From JAUILH01 sp965230535 (GTDB taxonomy: Bacteria; Bacteroidota; Bacteroidia; Flavobacteriales_D; JAUILH01), in contig OZ246009.1 in the NCBI GenBank assembly GCA_965230535.1, positions 1,860,001-1,924,000 on the forward strand: DNA of 64,000 nucleotides, in the 5' to 3' direction. Below, piece by piece: positions 62,890 to 64,000 of this stretch. Both the position numbers and the translations under genes were made by a program. Under the pieces are notes generated by a model, which was not told the origin of the DNA, ran no database searches, and saw only the letters and a program-made list of their open reading frames with translations. Positions within the stretch are counted from its first letter, which is position 1, and each line of letters opens with the position of its first letter.

Positions 62890-64000
62890 ATGAAGAAAAT
62901 TGTACTAATCATGGCTTGTATGGCACTTTCAGCGTCAAGTCATGCCCAAATTGGAAAAGGGAAGCTCGGAGGACTGAAAGACAAAATCAAAGACAAAGGG
63001 AAAAAGACAAATAACACCAGTGTAGGTTTATCTGCTTACGATAAACATATGAAGGCTGGTCAATCTGCAGAGAGTAGTGGAGACTACGTTACTGCCTATA
63101 AAGAATACAGTGCAGCACTTGAACAAAAATCCGGAGACTATTCGGCTAAATCTGCCAGAGATGGTGCAGGTAAAGAAGCAAAATCCCAATATTTCAAGAA
63201 GATGGAAGATGCTCAGAAATCAGGAGAGTGCGAAGAAATGGAGAGATTGGCAGATGAGTCTCTGGAGGTCTTTGGTTCGTGGAATCAGGCCAGCTATTTC
63301 AAAGGACAGGTTCCTAAATGTAATGAGAGCGCCGGAGCAGCCAAAGCCAAGGAAGCCAATGCAGCCGCACTTGCTAAACTGGAGAAGGGTAAGGGACATA
63401 TCAGTACAGACTTTGTTTTTAATGGTCCTAAACAATCTGTCAATATTGGAGAGGACATGATTGTTAGATTCATGTTTGAGAAAACCATGATCGAGTATGC
63501 CAAGGATTTTGGCGTATCACCAGGTCATTTTGCCTACGGTTACGTTAATATTTACATCAATGGTGATAAGAAAATCTCTCATTCATACAGCTTTGCGAGT
63601 AACATTAGTAAAGTGTGGGAATACATAGACATTCCTGTGTCTTTGGATCCGGAATTTGTGAAAAAGCTTGAGGCGGATAATTCTTTACTTCAAACCCCTC
63701 AGGATATTTGGATTCTGCAACAAAGTGCCAACCCGGAAATGGGAGTCATGAAATATGTTGAAGCAGCAGTGCCTTACGCTCGCAAAGGAGATTACACAGT
63801 AACAGTGGAATTTGGTTTGGGTGAAAAGGATGCCAAGAAGGCAAATGGTATCATTGCTAAAAAAGACATTCCGGTAACAGTCGATGAGGCAGGAATGGAG
63901 AAGTTCGTGATGAAAGGCCCTAAATACCTAAGACCACTCAAGAAAGATGAAATTGGATCATGTGCACCAAAAGGAAGCAATTTTGGATCGGAACATGTCA
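62890..64000 (+). CDS. Secreted protein of unknown function, C-terminus beyond window
   Basis: The frame from ATG 62890 stays open for 370 codons to the right edge. A signal peptide (MKKIVLIMACMALSASSHAQ) is followed by a Gly/Lys-rich stretch (KLGGLKDKIKDKGKK). A TPR-like helical region comes next (about 55-150, YDKHMKAGQSAESSGDYV, AYKEYSAALEQK). Then a beta-rich domain (about 170-330) has TDFVFNGPKQSVNIGEDMIV and GDYTVTVEFGLG. The N-terminal part resembles periplasmic TPR lipoprotein-like proteins; no family is recognised for the rest. It starts 132 bp after the response-regulator stop. A 128-codon frame at 63077 lies in another phase and is not real. Confidence 0.75.
   Translation, partial: MKKIVLIMACMALSASSHAQIGKGKLGGLKDKIKDKGKKTNNTSVGLSAYDKHMKAGQSAESSGDYVTAYKEYSAALEQKSGDYSAKSARDGAGKEAKSQYFKKMEDAQKSGECEEMERLADESLEVFGSWNQASYFKGQVPKCNESAGAAKAKEANAAALAKLEKGKGHISTDFVFNGPKQSVNIGEDMIVRFMFEKTMIEYAKDFGVSPGHFAYGYVNIYINGDKKISHSYSFASNISKVWEYIDIPVSLDPEFVKKLEADNSLLQTPQDIWILQQSANPEMGVMKYVEAAVPYARKGDYTVTVEFGLGEKDAKKANGIIAKKDIPVTVDEAGMEKFVMKGPKYLRPLKKDEIGSCAPKGSNFGSEHV

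Noticed and set aside
63077..63460. 127-codon plus-strand frame near the right edge
   Set aside because: The frame from ATG 62890 has a signal peptide and stays open to the edge, so this is an out-of-phase frame within it.

Overview
The window looks like chromosomal DNA of a Bacteroidota bacterium, most likely a marine or aquatic member of Flavobacteriales. The base composition is AT-rich. Several secreted proteins end in type IX secretion (T9SS) sorting domains, one of them in the gliding-associated type B form. Lipoproteins and signal peptides ending in a Q residue are common. Shine-Dalgarno sites are weak, and promoter-like TAnnTTTG boxes occur upstream of several genes. I see no rRNA, tRNA, CRISPR array, transposase or integrase.

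Layout, left to right. Positions 1-4476 hold the start of a lipoprotein, a C-terminal processing protease, an L,D-transpeptidase and a T9SS-exported trypsin-like protease. A tightly packed leftward unit runs from 13418 to 4628. It encodes a dipeptidyl peptidase IV-like enzyme, a DUF1648 membrane protein, a thioredoxin-like protein, a 43-residue membrane protein, a potassium channel with a beta-helix-like repeat domain, an arylsulfotransferase-like T9SS protein and a TPR/SpoIIE phosphatase. Positions 13510-24753 carry mixed housekeeping and envelope genes: a GlcD-type dehydrogenase, a MORN lipoprotein, an orphan MCE lipoprotein, ACMSD, an RDD protein, YebC, a truncated haemoglobin, a VOC protein and YajQ. 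Positions 24825-36869 are a cluster of large secreted proteins: a CotH/lamin-tail protein, a BNR-propeller protein, a tail-fibre-like protein and a 1830-residue gliding-type adhesin. A membrane-bound propeller/LytTR regulator follows at 37486-40134.

From 40214 onwards come a second S41 protease, lysS, a MuiA-like protein, a two-gene membrane cassette, a CtlX-type hydrolase, a VanX-type dipeptidase, an FGE/MORN protein and an HDAC-like deacetylase. Next are a DUF1573/OmpA-like protein, a DUF819 transporter with a periplasmic domain, a di-haem peroxidase, a TraB/GumN protein, a LolD-like ATPase and sucC. A TPR histidine kinase with its LytTR response regulator and a secreted protein cut by the right edge close the window.

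Two patterns stand out. First, paired 9-bp direct repeats resembling RGGACRAA, with starts 21-22 bp apart, lie upstream of the tail-fibre/BNR genes (31345-31375) and upstream of the giant adhesin (36969-36999). A third pair abuts the 3' end of the LytTR regulator gene (37455-37484). This spacing fits LytTR operators, so the regulator may control its neighbouring secreted genes. About 117 bp around the last two sites is duplicated, and a decayed regulator 3' end lies beside one copy. Second, the two-gene cassette at 45591-47087 sits between exact 19-bp direct repeats derived from the terminator of the MuiA-like gene. It looks like an inserted island carrying two unrecognised membrane proteins and is the best candidate here for an undescribed system.

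All functional calls are from reading motifs in the translated sequence; no database search was run.
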